Shown: positions 43,706-52,660, numbered from the stretch's first letter. The stretch is DNA of 64,000 bases from Aedoeadaptatus nemausensis (GCF_903819165.1 NZ_CAIJCS010000016.1:121258-185257), one strand, 5' to 3'. The notes: generated by a model from the sequence alone, not told the origin. Program-made: numbers and translations.

Positions 43706-44689
43706 ATGGCCCATTACTTCGACGACATTCGCAGAGAATATGAAAAAACCCGCCGAGACAACGAGCGCATGCAAGGGGACAGGCGGAAAGAAGCCTACCA
43801 TATGGTCGACGGTCTGGAGGAAGTGGAAGACAATATCCGCTCCCTGGGCTACGAAGCCGCCAAGGCCGGTCTCCTGAGCGGCGATGAAGACGTGGCGATC
43901 TCCGCCCAAAAAGAACTGAAGACATTGGAGGGCATTCGCCGTTCCCTCCTTTTAAAAGCGGGCCTTCCCGCCGATTACTTAGACCCCATCTATAACTGCC
44001 CCCACTGCAAAGACAAGGGTTATTTGGAAGACGGCAGCCGCTGCCAATGTTTGGAGCGCCGGCTCACCGCCTATCTCCACAGGGGGAGCCATATCGAGCG
44101 GCAAATCGAGACCAATAATTTCGGCAACTTCCGCATGGATATTTTCTCCGACATGCCCTACGGGGAAAAAAACATCTCCCCGCGGAAAAACATGGAGGAG
44201 ATTCTCGAGGGCGTGGAAACCTTTATGGATACCTTTAAAGAGCCCAACGACATGAACCTTCTCTTCTACGGCGCCACGGGTCTCGGCAAGACATTCCTCT
44301 CCCACGCCGTGGCGGCGGAAATCATGGCGAAGGGCGTGTCCGTCGTCTACGAAACCGCCTTCGGCATGATCCGCATCTGCGAAGACAAAGTCTTCAACAA
44401 AAGCGGCGATCGGGAAGCGGAAATGGCTTACGACAGCCTCTTTAAAGCCGATCTCCTCATTATCGACGATCTGGGCACGGAAATGGTGAACGCCTTTACC
44501 AACGCGCAATTTTTTAATATTCTGAATACCCGCCTTATTGAAGGCAAAAAGACCATCATCAGCACCAATCTGAGCCCGCGGGAAATATCCTCGGTCTACG
44601 GAGACCGCATATTCTCGAGAGTCTTCGATAAATTCGTGCCCATGGAATTTATCGGAGAAGACTTGCGCTGGGAAGCGGACCGAGTGTAA
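43706..44689 (+). CDS. DnaC/DnaI-like helicase-loader ATPase with N-terminal zinc motif
   Basis: AAA+ protein of 327 residues. An N-terminal coiled-coil stretch precedes a four-cysteine cluster (CPHCKDKG...CQCLERR, about residues 93-115) that should bind zinc. The ATPase domain has Walker A GATGLGKTFLSHA, Walker B LLIIDDLGTE, sensor-1 IISTNLSP and the arginine finger region YGDRIFSRVFDKF. It follows the DnaD-like gene with no spacer. Expected to load the replicative helicase at origins or restart sites. Confidence 0.92.
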   Translation: MAHYFDDIRREYEKTRRDNERMQGDRRKEAYHMVDGLEEVEDNIRSLGYEAAKAGLLSGDEDVAISAQKELKTLEGIRRSLLLKAGLPADYLDPIYNCPHCKDKGYLEDGSRCQCLERRLTAYLHRGSHIERQIETNNFGNFRMDIFSDMPYGEKNISPRKNMEEILEGVETFMDTFKEPNDMNLLFYGATGLGKTFLSHAVAAEIMAKGVSVVYETAFGMIRICEDKVFNKSGDREAEMAYDSLFKADLLIIDDLGTEMVNAFTNAQFFNILNTRLIEGKKTIISTNLSPREISSVYGDRIFSRVFDKFVPMEFIGEDLRWEADRV

Positions 44690-44776
44690 GGGCTAAATAA
44701 AAACTCGGTAAAAGACCCATATTTCACAAAATATAGAAAATACATCGTTATAAAAGAAACTATACAGCCCATTGTA

Positions 44777-44805
44777 TTGAGTATTCGAATTATATCCACT
44801 ATAAT
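44777..44805 (+). promoter_or_regulatory. Promoter of the aminotransferase gene at 44845
   Basis: TTGAGT (44777-44782), 17 bases, TATAAT (44800-44805); strong match. Confidence 0.75.
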
Positions 44806-44844
44806 GATGGTAATGAAAGTTAAGAAAGAGAGAGGAGAATTTTA

Positions 44845-46035
44845 ATGAAATTATCTAACCGTATCGAATCCATGCCCTACAGTGCGATTCGTAAACTTAC
44901 CCCCTATGCAAACAAGGCGAAAGAAGCCGGCAAAAAAGTATACCACTTAAACATCGGTGCACCCGACGTTGAAACGCCCCAAGAATTCTTCGACGCCATT
45001 AAAAAAATCGATATGAAAGTATTAAGCTATGCTCCCTCCCCGGGACTTCCCGAACTTCGCGAAGGCATGGCAAAATACTACCAACGTCGTGACATCCCCA
45101 TGACCGCTGACGACATCGTCGTAACCGCAGGCGGCTCCGAAGCCCTTCTTTTCACCCTGCTCGCCATTACCGATGTAGGCGATGAAATCCTTACCTGCGA
45201 ACCCTACTACACCAACTATCTTTCTTACTTTATCGAAACTTCCACAACCGTCACCACTTTCCCGACGGTCGTAGAAGACGACTTCCACCTCCCTTCAAGA
45301 GAAGTCATCGAATCCAAGATTACCGATAAAACCAAAGCCATCCTTCTTGCAAACCCCGGCAACCCCACAGGCGCCGTTTACACACAAGAAGAAATCGAAC
45401 TCATTGCCGACATTGCAATCGAACACAATCTTTGGATCATCGCTGAAGAACTTTATCGCGAATTCATCTTCGACGGCAAAGAATTCCACAGCTTCGGTAC
45501 CATCGAACGCATCCAAGATCGCCTGATCTTACAAGACTCCATTTCCAAACGCTTCAGCGGATGTGGCGCCCGTATCGGTAACCTCGCATCCATGAACAAA
45601 GACTTCATCGCCGCTGCAAACAAACTTGCAACTGCACGTCTTGCCGTTCCTACCGTGGACATGATCGGTGCTGCAGCACTTTACGAAATGGACGATTCCT
45701 ATCTCGAAGGCATTAAGGACATCTACCAAGAACGTCGCGACGTTATCGTAGAAGAACTTAACAAAATCGAAGGCGTTAAATGCAATATGGCAGGCGGCGC
45801 ATTCTACACCGTAGCCGACCTTCCCGTAGAAGACGCAGAAGACTTCTGCCGCTGGTTACTGGAGGAATTCGACGTAGACGGCGAAACCTTAATGATGGCA
45901 CCTGCCGCAGGTTTCTACGAACACAGCGAAAACTTCAAGAGCCAAGTACGCTTAGCTTACGTTCTCAATATCGATGCCATTCGCAAAGCAATGCACATCT
46001 TAGACGAAGGCTTAAAAGCATACAAAGCAAAATAA
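44845..46035 (+). CDS. PLP-dependent aminotransferase (class I/II)
   Basis: Fold-type I aminotransferase of 396 residues. Cofactor motifs are LNIGAPDVETPQEF, TAGGSEALLF, NPGNPTGAVYT, AEELYREF and the lysine in SISKRFSGCGARIGN. AGAGGAG precedes the ATG, and a strong promoter and terminator make it a single-gene unit. Codon use is as biased as in the had operon and gdhA, which suggests high expression. Probably moves amino groups between an amino acid and 2-oxoglutarate or pyruvate; the donor is not determinable. Confidence 0.9.
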   Translation: MKLSNRIESMPYSAIRKLTPYANKAKEAGKKVYHLNIGAPDVETPQEFFDAIKKIDMKVLSYAPSPGLPELREGMAKYYQRRDIPMTADDIVVTAGGSEALLFTLLAITDVGDEILTCEPYYTNYLSYFIETSTTVTTFPTVVEDDFHLPSREVIESKITDKTKAILLANPGNPTGAVYTQEEIELIADIAIEHNLWIIAEELYREFIFDGKEFHSFGTIERIQDRLILQDSISKRFSGCGARIGNLASMNKDFIAAANKLATARLAVPTVDMIGAAALYEMDDSYLEGIKDIYQERRDVIVEELNKIEGVKCNMAGGAFYTVADLPVEDAEDFCRWLLEEFDVDGETLMMAPAAGFYEHSENFKSQVRLAYVLNIDAIRKAMHILDEGLKAYKAK

Positions 46036-46046
46036 GAGCATATAAA

Positions 46047-46077
46047 AACAAGCCCCACGAGGAGGGCTTGTTTTTTG
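46047..46077 (+). terminator. Terminator of the aminotransferase gene
   Basis: AACAAGCCC pairs with GGGCTTGTT, then a T-run. Confidence 0.9.
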
Positions 46078-46106
46078 TTGCAGCAAAATATGAAAATCGG
46101 GGCTAT

Positions 46107-47327
46107 CTAAAACTCGTGAAAAGTACCCTTTATAAACACGCCCTCGATCTTACCGTCGAAGTTTTCTCCGATCAGCGGAGAGTTCCGGCTTTTGCCGTGG
46201 AAGAAATCATCGTCCACTTCGGTCTTACCTGCCGGATTAAAGAGTACGAAGTCGCCGCCCTTAACACCTTCGTGGGGAAGTTTATAAAAATCGGCCGGGA
46301 TCTTTGTAAGCGAGTAGATCAAGTCCTTTAAACTGCACTTTTCTTTTTTTACGAGTTCCCTATAGAGAAGGGGGAAGGCGGTCTCAAGACCTACGATGCC
46401 CGAGGGGGCGTCCTTCATGCTCTTCGCCTTTTCATCCGACCTGTGGGGCGCGTGGTCCGTGGCGATGGCGAAGTGATTCTTGCCCACAAATTCTATAAGC
46501 TCGTCCCGGTCCTTTGCCGTACGGAGGGGCGGATTCATCTTCGCGAGGGTTTCGTGAATAGCCACATCTTCGCCGGTCATGGTCATATGGTGGGGCGTAA
46601 GTTCGCCGAGAACGTCTCCGCCGGATTTGGCGAAGGCTTCTACGAGGCTTGCGGTTACGCCGCAGGAAATATGCTGAATATCCAGCTTCGCGCCCAAATA
46701 AAAGGCCAGGGCTAAATCCCGCGCCGCCAAGGAATACTCCGCCATAGCCTCGGCGCCCTTTAAGCCGAAGGGCTCCCCGTAGCGGCTGTCCACCCCGGGA
46801 TTGTGGACGTAGTTCGGATCCTCCTCGTGTAAACTGACGGGGAGATCCAGGGCCTTGGCTCGGCGAAGCCCCTCTTCCAGAAGAGCTATACTTTTGAGGG
46901 GCAGGCCGTCGTCGGAAAAGCCCACGGCCCCTCGGCGAGCGGCGTCTTCCATATCCACGAGGACCTCGCCCTTCAAGCCCTCCGTCAGGGCGCTCACCGT
47001 GTAGGCATGAATGGGAAGATCTTTAGCCCGTTCGTAAAAAGCGCTTATTTCCTCTCCCGCCATTACGGGCTTCGTATTGGCCATGCACACCACGTGGCCG
47101 AAACCTCCGTGAAGGGCGGCGGCGCTTCCCGTCTCCAAAGATTCCTTGTGGGTAAAGCCCGGATCTCTAAAGTGCACGTGTACGTCTACAAAAGAGGGGA
47201 AGAGATAAAAGCCTTCGCCGTCGATGGTTTTCCCCTCGCCGTCGTAATCGAAACTTACAGTTTGAATTTCGTCGAGACCGTTTATGGGGTCCAGAATATG
47301 TGCGTTTTGAATGGTGAGCTTGGCCAT
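46107..47327 (-). CDS. pyrC: Dihydroorotase
   Basis: Zinc amidohydrolase of 406 residues that closes carbamoyl aspartate to dihydroorotate in pyrimidine synthesis. Metal and substrate motifs: DVHVHFRDPGFTHKE near residue 50, DIQHISCGV, GELTPHHM and the catalytic aspartate in FAIATDHAPH. Length matches the multifunctional-complex (PyrC class I) type. AGGAGG precedes the ATG. No other pyr gene is nearby, so a related cyclic amidase is a minor alternative. Confidence 0.9.
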   Translation of the reverse strand: MAKLTIQNAHILDPINGLDEIQTVSFDYDGEGKTIDGEGFYLFPSFVDVHVHFRDPGFTHKESLETGSAAALHGGFGHVVCMANTKPVMAGEEISAFYERAKDLPIHAYTVSALTEGLKGEVLVDMEDAARRGAVGFSDDGLPLKSIALLEEGLRRAKALDLPVSLHEEDPNYVHNPGVDSRYGEPFGLKGAEAMAEYSLAARDLALAFYLGAKLDIQHISCGVTASLVEAFAKSGGDVLGELTPHHMTMTGEDVAIHETLAKMNPPLRTAKDRDELIEFVGKNHFAIATDHAPHRSDEKAKSMKDAPSGIVGLETAFPLLYRELVKKEKCSLKDLIYSLTKIPADFYKLPHEGVKGGDFVLFNPAGKTEVDDDFFHGKSRNSPLIGENFDGKIEGVFIKGTFHEF

Positions 47328-47413
47328 AAGAACCTCCTGAAGATAATGAATAAACTATGATAAAATAGACAGGCAAGTAGCAGTAAACATCCATGGATTG
47401 AAATGAGGAGACA

Positions 47414-48109
47414 ATGAAAAGATACAAGGCATTCGACGTGATCGGCCCCGTCATGGTGGGCCCGTCCAGTTCCCATACGGCGGGAGCCTGTAAAATCGGC
47501 AACGCCGCCCTCGCCATTTCCGAAGGGGATCCCTTCCATAAAGTCGTATTTCGCTTACACGGTTCCTTCGCCTCCACTTACAGAGGCCACGGCACCGATC
47601 TCGCCCTCGTGGCAGGTGTCCTCGGCATTCTGCCCGACGACAACCGCCTGGGCCACAGCTTTGAAATCGCCAAAGAGCGGGGCATCGACTTCGGCTTTAA
47701 AGAGGTGGATCTCGGAGATGAGCGCCACCCCAATACGGTGGAAATTATTTTCTATTACGATAACGGGGGCCATCTTTCCGTAACGGGATCCTCTATCGGC
47801 GGCGGCAATATTTTAATCGTCGCCATCAACGATATCGAAGTGGAATTTAAAAATGAATACCCTACCCTTATTTTACAATATCAGGAGCAAAAAGGGGTCA
47901 TCGCCATGGTATCCACTAATTTAACGGCTAACGGCTACAATATCGAAACCATGGTGACGAAAAAAATCGAAGACACGGTCACCTTGGTCACGGAAATTAC
48001 CCACGCCGTGGATAACAAGACGTTGGAGCCGATTTTAAGCGACGGACGCTTTGAATTTGCCAAATACATCGGCACCTTCGACGAAGAAGAACAGGAGGCA
48101 TTATGCTAA
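47414..48109 (+). CDS. sdaAB: L-serine dehydratase, iron-sulfur-dependent, beta subunit
   Basis: A 231-residue subunit. The N-terminus IGPVMVGPSSSHTAGACKIGNAAL is the substrate-binding signature of bacterial L-serine dehydratases; the C-terminus carries an ACT domain (KGVIAMVSTNLTANGYNIETM...). Together with the next gene it deaminates serine to pyruvate and ammonia. GAGGAG precedes the ATG. It overlaps sdaAA by seven bases, so the two are translated together. Confidence 0.95.
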   Translation: MKRYKAFDVIGPVMVGPSSSHTAGACKIGNAALAISEGDPFHKVVFRLHGSFASTYRGHGTDLALVAGVLGILPDDNRLGHSFEIAKERGIDFGFKEVDLGDERHPNTVEIIFYYDNGGHLSVTGSSIGGGNILIVAINDIEVEFKNEYPTLILQYQEQKGVIAMVSTNLTANGYNIETMVTKKIEDTVTLVTEITHAVDNKTLEPILSDGRFEFAKYIGTFDEEEQEALC

Positions 48110-48978
48110 AGACAGCGCAGGCCCTTATGGAAATCTGCCGGGAAAAGAATTGGAAGATCTCCGATTATGTATTGGAAGAAGAATCCAAGGGCGATCCGGA
48201 AAAGAAAGAGCAGATTCTTTCCGAGCTCAGCCATATGCTCGGCATTATGAAGGAATCCACCTCCCGTACCTTGGAAGAAGGTTCCGGCTTAAAACAAAAC
48301 ATCATCAACGACTTCGGCAAGAAGACATGGGACTATTCCAAGAGCGGGAAAAAATTCGTCACCGACGAAAAGACCCTTCGCGCCATGGCCCGCGCCTTCT
48401 CCACCTTCGAGTCCAATGCGAATATGGACGTCATCGTGGCGGCACCTACGGCGGGCAGCTGCGGCATCGTGCCGGCGGCTCTCGTATCGGCACAGGAAGA
48501 TTTAGGCGTCAGCGACGAGGACCTTGTCAAAGGACTCCTGACCGCCATCGGCATCGGCCAGTTTATCGGTGGCTACGGCACCTTCGCCGGCGCCGAAGGA
48601 GGATGCCAGGCGGAATGCGGCGCGGCTTCCTCCATGGCGGCGGCGGCCCTCGTGGAACTTTACGGCGGCGATGTGGAGGAATGCCTAAACGCCGCTTCCA
48701 TCGCCATAGTAAACATTTTGGGCCTCGTCTGCGATCCCCTGGGCGGTCTCGTACAATACCCCTGCACCTTTAGGAACGCATCGGGCGTATCCAATGCGCG
48801 CATCAGCGCCGATCTTGCCATGGCGGGCACCTTCAGCATCGTCCCCTTCGACGAAGTCTGCCAGGCCATGAAAGAAGTCGGCGACGCCATGCCCGCTTCC
48901 CTGCGAGAAACCGGCATCGGCGGATTGGCGGGAACCCACACGGCACAAAAAATGTGTCACCAACTATTTGATGAATAA
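48103..48978 (+). CDS. sdaAA: L-serine dehydratase, iron-sulfur-dependent, alpha subunit
   Basis: Catalytic subunit of 291 residues that holds an oxygen-sensitive [4Fe-4S] cluster. Candidate cluster cysteines stand in AGSCGIVPAAL, GGCQAECGAAS and GLVCDPLGG, the conserved places of the family. AGGAGG precedes the ATG, inside the end of sdaAB. Its product pyruvate would feed energy metabolism in an amino-acid fermenter. Confidence 0.95.
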   Translation: MLKTAQALMEICREKNWKISDYVLEEESKGDPEKKEQILSELSHMLGIMKESTSRTLEEGSGLKQNIINDFGKKTWDYSKSGKKFVTDEKTLRAMARAFSTFESNANMDVIVAAPTAGSCGIVPAALVSAQEDLGVSDEDLVKGLLTAIGIGQFIGGYGTFAGAEGGCQAECGAASSMAAAALVELYGGDVEECLNAASIAIVNILGLVCDPLGGLVQYPCTFRNASGVSNARISADLAMAGTFSIVPFDEVCQAMKEVGDAMPASLRETGIGGLAGTHTAQKMCHQLFDE

Positions 48979-49091
48979 ATCAAAGGCATGGTAAAGAAAG
49001 GTAAAAGTCTGGACTTTTGCCGATCCGACGCTCCTTTTATCGGGTACAATACAAATAAGTTATTGAAGATAAAACGAGGAGGCAATAGATT

Positions 49092-49577
49092 ATGATTACC
49101 ATGGAAAAAATTGATTACGTAATTTCCGTCACCGGCGCCGATTATACGGTGGTGCGCGACGCACTTTTAGCCGCCGACGGTGATGTGGATCGCGCCATTC
49201 GCCTGATTATGGGCGAAGAGAAGAAAGAAGAAAACTTTGAAGAAAAAGCGGACTTCGACTTCAAAAATGCGAAAAAAACCAAGGCGGAAGATTTCGCCGA
49301 TTCCATTACGAACATCGGCGAAGAGATTATCGACGCCGTGAAAGAAATTTGGGAAAAAGGCAATGCCACCAAACTCATCGTCATGGACGAAAACGACGAA
49401 GTCATCTTAAATGTATCCATGAACCTGGGTGCCATCTGGACAGTGATCGCTCCCTTGGCGTCCCTTATGGGCGTGGGCATCGGCCTTTTAAGTCGCTGGG
49501 AATTTTACATCTATCTCGACGACGGCAAGGTTATCAATGTAAAAGACTATATTACGAACAAACATCGCATGAGATAA
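49092..49577 (+). CDS. DUF4342 family protein with N-terminal UBA-like domain
   Basis: A 161-residue protein of unknown function. Residues 1-43 form a small three-helix UBA-like domain (VISVTGADYTVVRDALLAADGDVDRAIRLIM, the pattern of EF-Ts and NAC N-termini). A charged linker follows, then the DUF4342 region with VKEIWEKGNATKLIV, a strand pair and a hydrophobic segment (about 115-138) that may touch the membrane. GAGGAGG lies nine bases before the ATG. The last 12 codons are the first unit of a perfect 36-bp triple repeat; the extra units lie after the stop codon. Confidence 0.82.
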   Translation: MITMEKIDYVISVTGADYTVVRDALLAADGDVDRAIRLIMGEEKKEENFEEKADFDFKNAKKTKAEDFADSITNIGEEIIDAVKEIWEKGNATKLIVMDENDEVILNVSMNLGAIWTVIAPLASLMGVGIGLLSRWEFYIYLDDGKVINVKDYITNKHRMR

Positions 49578-49648
49578 AAAGACTATATTACGAACAAACA
49601 TCGCATGAGATAAAAAGACTATATTACGAACAAACATCGCATGAGATA
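49541..49648 (+). repeat. Three perfect 36-bp tandem repeats at the 3' end of the DUF4342 gene
   Basis: Units at 49541-49576, 49577-49612 and 49613-49648 are identical and each begins AAAAGACTATATTACG. The first encodes the C-terminus of the DUF4342 protein; its stop codon spans the junction with unit 2, so units 2 and 3 are untranslated in that frame. There are no spacers, so this is not a CRISPR array. Confidence 0.95.
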
Positions 49649-49656
49649 AATAAAAG

Positions 49657-49687
49657 CGAGGCAGATCGAAACCTGCCTCGTTTTTTA
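49657..49687. terminator. Bidirectional terminator between the DUF4342 and ctlX genes
   Basis: CGAGGCAG pairs with CTGCCTCG, with T6 on the plus strand; A-rich sequence on the other side gives a shorter T-run for the minus strand. Confidence 0.85.
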
Positions 49688-50566
49688 TTGCCCTATAAAA
49701 TTTTCCGCGATCATACAGCGGGCACTGCCGCCGCCTAATGTAGAGATGACGGGGAGGGGCGTGTGCAAAATCTTATTATACTTTTCGAGGATCTTTATTT
49801 TTTCGGGAGCCAGATGTTCGTAAGCCTCCTCGCTCATAACGAGGAGGTGTTCGCTCCCCATAAGCTCCAAACAATTGCCGCAGAAATGATCCACCTCTTG
49901 GGCCGTCAGGGGAATAATCTCCTTGCCCGATTCCTTCAGCCGGCGGATCACATCCTCCCGGCCCTCCGTAATAAGTTCCTCGGCGATCAGGGCGAAATGC
50001 TCCGCCACGGTCATAATCACATTGGTGTGGTAGACGGTGGCGCCGTGATGGCGGGCGCGAAAGGGAACGGGAACAAGATCGTAAGCTTCCGAAAAGCGGT
50101 TCAGAAGCTCCTCGTCGCAGCGGTTGGAAAGAGCGCCGTAGCAGATATTATGAAAGCGGTCGATGACCATGGCACCCGTGCCTTCGAGAGCCGCCTCTTC
50201 CTTCGAAAAATCCACTATATCCAATTGGGAAAAATCGAAGAGCGCTTCATACTGAGGCTTCAATTTAGGAAACTCCATTTTTCGATTGTCGCTATACATA
50301 GGCGAGAGGAAGAGCTTTCCGGGGAAAGTGACGAAGGTATTGTTCGGGAAAATAGAATCCGGCGTATCGTCGGAAAAATCCTCCACTACGTCCACGTGGA
50401 CGCCGGCTTCCCGAAGAGCGGCTACGAAATTATCGAATTCCTCCTCGGCAGCTTTGGCTGGGTCGTCGAAATCTTTTCGATCACTTTGATACTTATTGTC
50501 CTTCGCCGTCTCCGCATTAAAACGGAAGGCGGAAGGTTTAACCATAATAATATGATGGGCTAACAT
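49685..50566 (-). CDS. ctlX: CtlX-like arginine/citrulline hydrolase (amidinotransferase/deiminase fold)
   Basis: A 293-residue member of the guanidino-group-modifying superfamily. The N-terminus IIMVKPSAFRFNAETAKDNKYQ and the middle SIFPNNTFVTF fit the CtlX (citrulline utilisation hydrolase) group. The catalytic cysteine is expected in GGGSARCMIAENF at the C-terminus and the histidine in YHTNVIM. The ATG at 50566 lies seven bases after AAGGAG; a GTG nine bases upstream overlaps that site. Would hydrolyse citrulline or a related ureido/guanidino compound. Dimethylargininase-like activity is the alternative. Confidence 0.85.
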   Translation of the reverse strand: MLAHHIIMVKPSAFRFNAETAKDNKYQSDRKDFDDPAKAAEEEFDNFVAALREAGVHVDVVEDFSDDTPDSIFPNNTFVTFPGKLFLSPMYSDNRKMEFPKLKPQYEALFDFSQLDIVDFSKEEAALEGTGAMVIDRFHNICYGALSNRCDEELLNRFSEAYDLVPVPFRARHHGATVYHTNVIMTVAEHFALIAEELITEGREDVIRRLKESGKEIIPLTAQEVDHFCGNCLELMGSEHLLVMSEEAYEHLAPEKIKILEKYNKILHTPLPVISTLGGGSARCMIAENFIGQ

Positions 50567-51014
50567 ATAATTCACTCCTTTTCTTCATACATTAAGTGTA
50601 AACGAGTTGAATAAAAAAATCTCGAAAATTTTAAGAAGGCGAGCCGAAGAAAGCGGAAAAAGATTTCACAAAAACTCCATAGAAACTTAATGAAGCTCGG
50701 GGAGTAATCTTTTTTACACCGTACATTTCAAATAACAAAAAGAATGTACAAAAACAAAAAGGAAAACGATTCATATTGTCAAATACTGCATACAATGGCT
50801 AAAAATGGCTTGCCAAGCCCACTCCGAAAATGTATATAGAATAAAAACCCCATGGAAATTTCGTTTTCTATGTGTTATGATGAACACGTTAGAGCGATAG
50901 GGCCGATCTGTTCTGTGGCGATAAAAAGAAATTTTTTATTTTAGGAATAGGAAAGCCTTTGCTCTTTATACGAAGACTTTAAAGTCTACTTACTTTCTTT
51001 AAGGAGGAAATTGT
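50567..51014. other. Divergent intergenic region between ctlX and gdhA
   Basis: About 450 AT-rich bases. A possible gdhA -10 box (TATGAT, 50876-50881, with a TGn extension) would give a 130-base leader ending in a perfect palindrome at 50974-50987. I do not recognise a known riboswitch. No coding frame with a ribosome binding site was found. Confidence 0.5.
50974..50987. promoter_or_regulatory. 14-bp palindrome in the gdhA leader
   Basis: AGACTTTAAAGTCT is a perfect dyad, about 15 bases before the gdhA ribosome binding site. May be a protein-binding site or a short RNA hairpin. Confidence 0.35.
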
Positions 51015-52361
51015 ATGAGCTATCTTGAAAGTGTAATCGAACGTGTTAAAGAAAGACACGCGAGCGAACCTGAATTCTGCCAAACCGTTGAAGAAGTATT
51101 AGGTTCTTTAAAACCGGTTATCGACCAACACCCCGAATATGAACGTGTCGACCTTTTAGGCCGCATGGTTGAACCGGATCGTCTTTTCAGCTTCCGCGTA
51201 GTATGGCAAGACGACGAAGGCCAATACCACACCAACATCGGCTACCGTGTACAATTTAACGGAGCGCTTGGACCGTACAAGGGCGGTATTCGTTTCCACC
51301 CCACCGTTAACCAATCCGTTGTTAAATTCCTCGGTTTCGAACAATGCTTCAAGAACTCCATGACCGGCCTTCCCATCGGCGGCGGCAAGGGTGGTAGTGA
51401 CTTCGACCCCCGCGGAAAGAGCGATGACGAAATCATGCGCTTCTGCCAATCCTTCATCAGCTCCCTTTACCACTACATCGGACCGGACACCGACGTACCG
51501 GCAGGTGACATGGGCGTTGGCGCAAGAGAAGTCGGCTTCATGTATGGTCAATATCGTCGCTTAAAAGCTAAATTCGAAAACGGTACCTTCACCGGTAAAG
51601 GATTCAGCTACGGCGGTTCCCGCGTTCGTCCCGAAGCTACAGGCTACGGCGCAGTTTACTACCTCTTAAACGTACTCGATCACTTCGGCGAAGACATCAA
51701 AGACAAGAAGATCGCCGTTTCCGGTTTCGGTAACGTAGCTTGGGGTATCTGCAAAAAAGTTCAACAACTCGGCGGTAAAGTCGTTACTATCGCAGGTCCC
51801 GACGGATACATCTACGATAAAGACGGTATCAACACCGAAGAAAAAGTTGCATACATGCTCGAAATGCGCGCATCCGGCCGCGACAAAGTACAAGACTACG
51901 CAGACAAATTCGGCGTAGACTTCTTCCCCGGCGAAAAACCCTGGATCAACGCAGAATACGACATCGCTATGCCGGCTGCTTACCAAAACGAAATCACCAT
52001 GGAAGAAGCAAAAGCTATGGTTGAAAAAGGCTTAGAATACTACATCGAAGTAGCTAACATGCCCACAACCAACGAAGCACTCAACTACCTCATCGAAAAC
52101 GTAAAAGTAGTTGCTCCTTCCAAGGCTGTTAACGCAGGTGGCGTTGCAGGTTCTTCCCTCGAAATGAGCCAAAACAGCTTACGTCTAAGCTGGGAAGCTG
52201 AAGAAGTTGATAAACAACTTCACACCATTATGGACAACATCTACAAAATGTCCGTTGAAGCTGCTGAAGAATACGGCCTCGGCTACAACCTCGTTGCAGG
52301 TGCAAACATCGCCGGCTTCGTACGCTTAGCAGATGCTATGATGGCACAAGGTGTTATCTAA
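51015..52361 (+). CDS. gdhA: NADP-type glutamate dehydrogenase (hexameric)
   Basis: A 448-residue enzyme that interconverts glutamate with 2-oxoglutarate and ammonia, the standard length of the small hexameric type. Substrate motifs: GALGPYKGGIRFHP, the catalytic-lysine loop LPIGGGKGGSDFDP and PAGDMGVGAREVGFMYGQY; the nucleotide loop is VSGFGNVAWG. AAGGAGG precedes the ATG. Strong codon bias suggests high expression. It would regenerate the 2-oxoglutarate used by the three aminotransferases in this window and release ammonia in amino-acid fermentation. Confidence 0.97.
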   Translation: MSYLESVIERVKERHASEPEFCQTVEEVLGSLKPVIDQHPEYERVDLLGRMVEPDRLFSFRVVWQDDEGQYHTNIGYRVQFNGALGPYKGGIRFHPTVNQSVVKFLGFEQCFKNSMTGLPIGGGKGGSDFDPRGKSDDEIMRFCQSFISSLYHYIGPDTDVPAGDMGVGAREVGFMYGQYRRLKAKFENGTFTGKGFSYGGSRVRPEATGYGAVYYLLNVLDHFGEDIKDKKIAVSGFGNVAWGICKKVQQLGGKVVTIAGPDGYIYDKDGINTEEKVAYMLEMRASGRDKVQDYADKFGVDFFPGEKPWINAEYDIAMPAAYQNEITMEEAKAMVEKGLEYYIEVANMPTTNEALNYLIENVKVVAPSKAVNAGGVAGSSLEMSQNSLRLSWEAEEVDKQLHTIMDNIYKMSVEAAEEYGLGYNLVAGANIAGFVRLADAMMAQGVI

Positions 52362-52378
52362 TCAGTAGACTACAAGAT

Positions 52379-52412
52379 AAAAAAGATCGCGAAAAATCGC
52401 GATCTTTTTTTC
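52379..52412 (+). terminator. Terminator of gdhA
   Basis: AAGATCGCGA pairs with TCGCGATCTT across a short A-loop, followed by T7. Confidence 0.92.
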
Positions 52413-52469
52413 TTGCCCTACATTCTGCAAAATGTCATAAAAACGCCATGGAAATGTTACCCATTTGTT

Positions 52470-52615
52470 ATCGAAAAGAGAACCCCACTTGATAAGATGA
52501 AACTGGCGGATAGCGTCGCCATCGGCGCGAAAGCCCGCGGCTTTTAAGGCGTCGGTCACGCCCTGAAGCGCCACCATTCCCCGGCATATTCTATAAAGGA
52601 TCTCCTTATGAATGG
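52470..52615 (-). pseudogene. Possible remnant of an unidentified gene
   Basis: The minus strand reads with good coding-like composition through EILYRICRGMVALQGV, TDALKAAGFRADGDAI and RQFHLIKWGSLFDN before running into AT-rich non-coding-like sequence and the gdhA terminator. There is no full-length frame and no convincing start, although AAGGAG lies at the beginning. I do not recognise the family. It could be a small real gene, a truncated gene or chance. Confidence 0.25.
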
Positions 52616-52624
52616 GGAAATAAA

Positions 52625-52660
52625 AAACTCGACATGAAAAAATGTCGAGTTTTTTATTTG
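52625..52660. terminator. Orphan bidirectional terminator
   Basis: AAAACTCGACAT pairs with ATGTCGAGTTTT, with T-rich flanks in both directions. No gene ends immediately before it on either strand. Confidence 0.75.

Noticed and set aside
49541..49648. CRISPR array
   Set aside because: The three 36-bp units follow each other with no spacers, the first unit is coding, and no cas gene is present.
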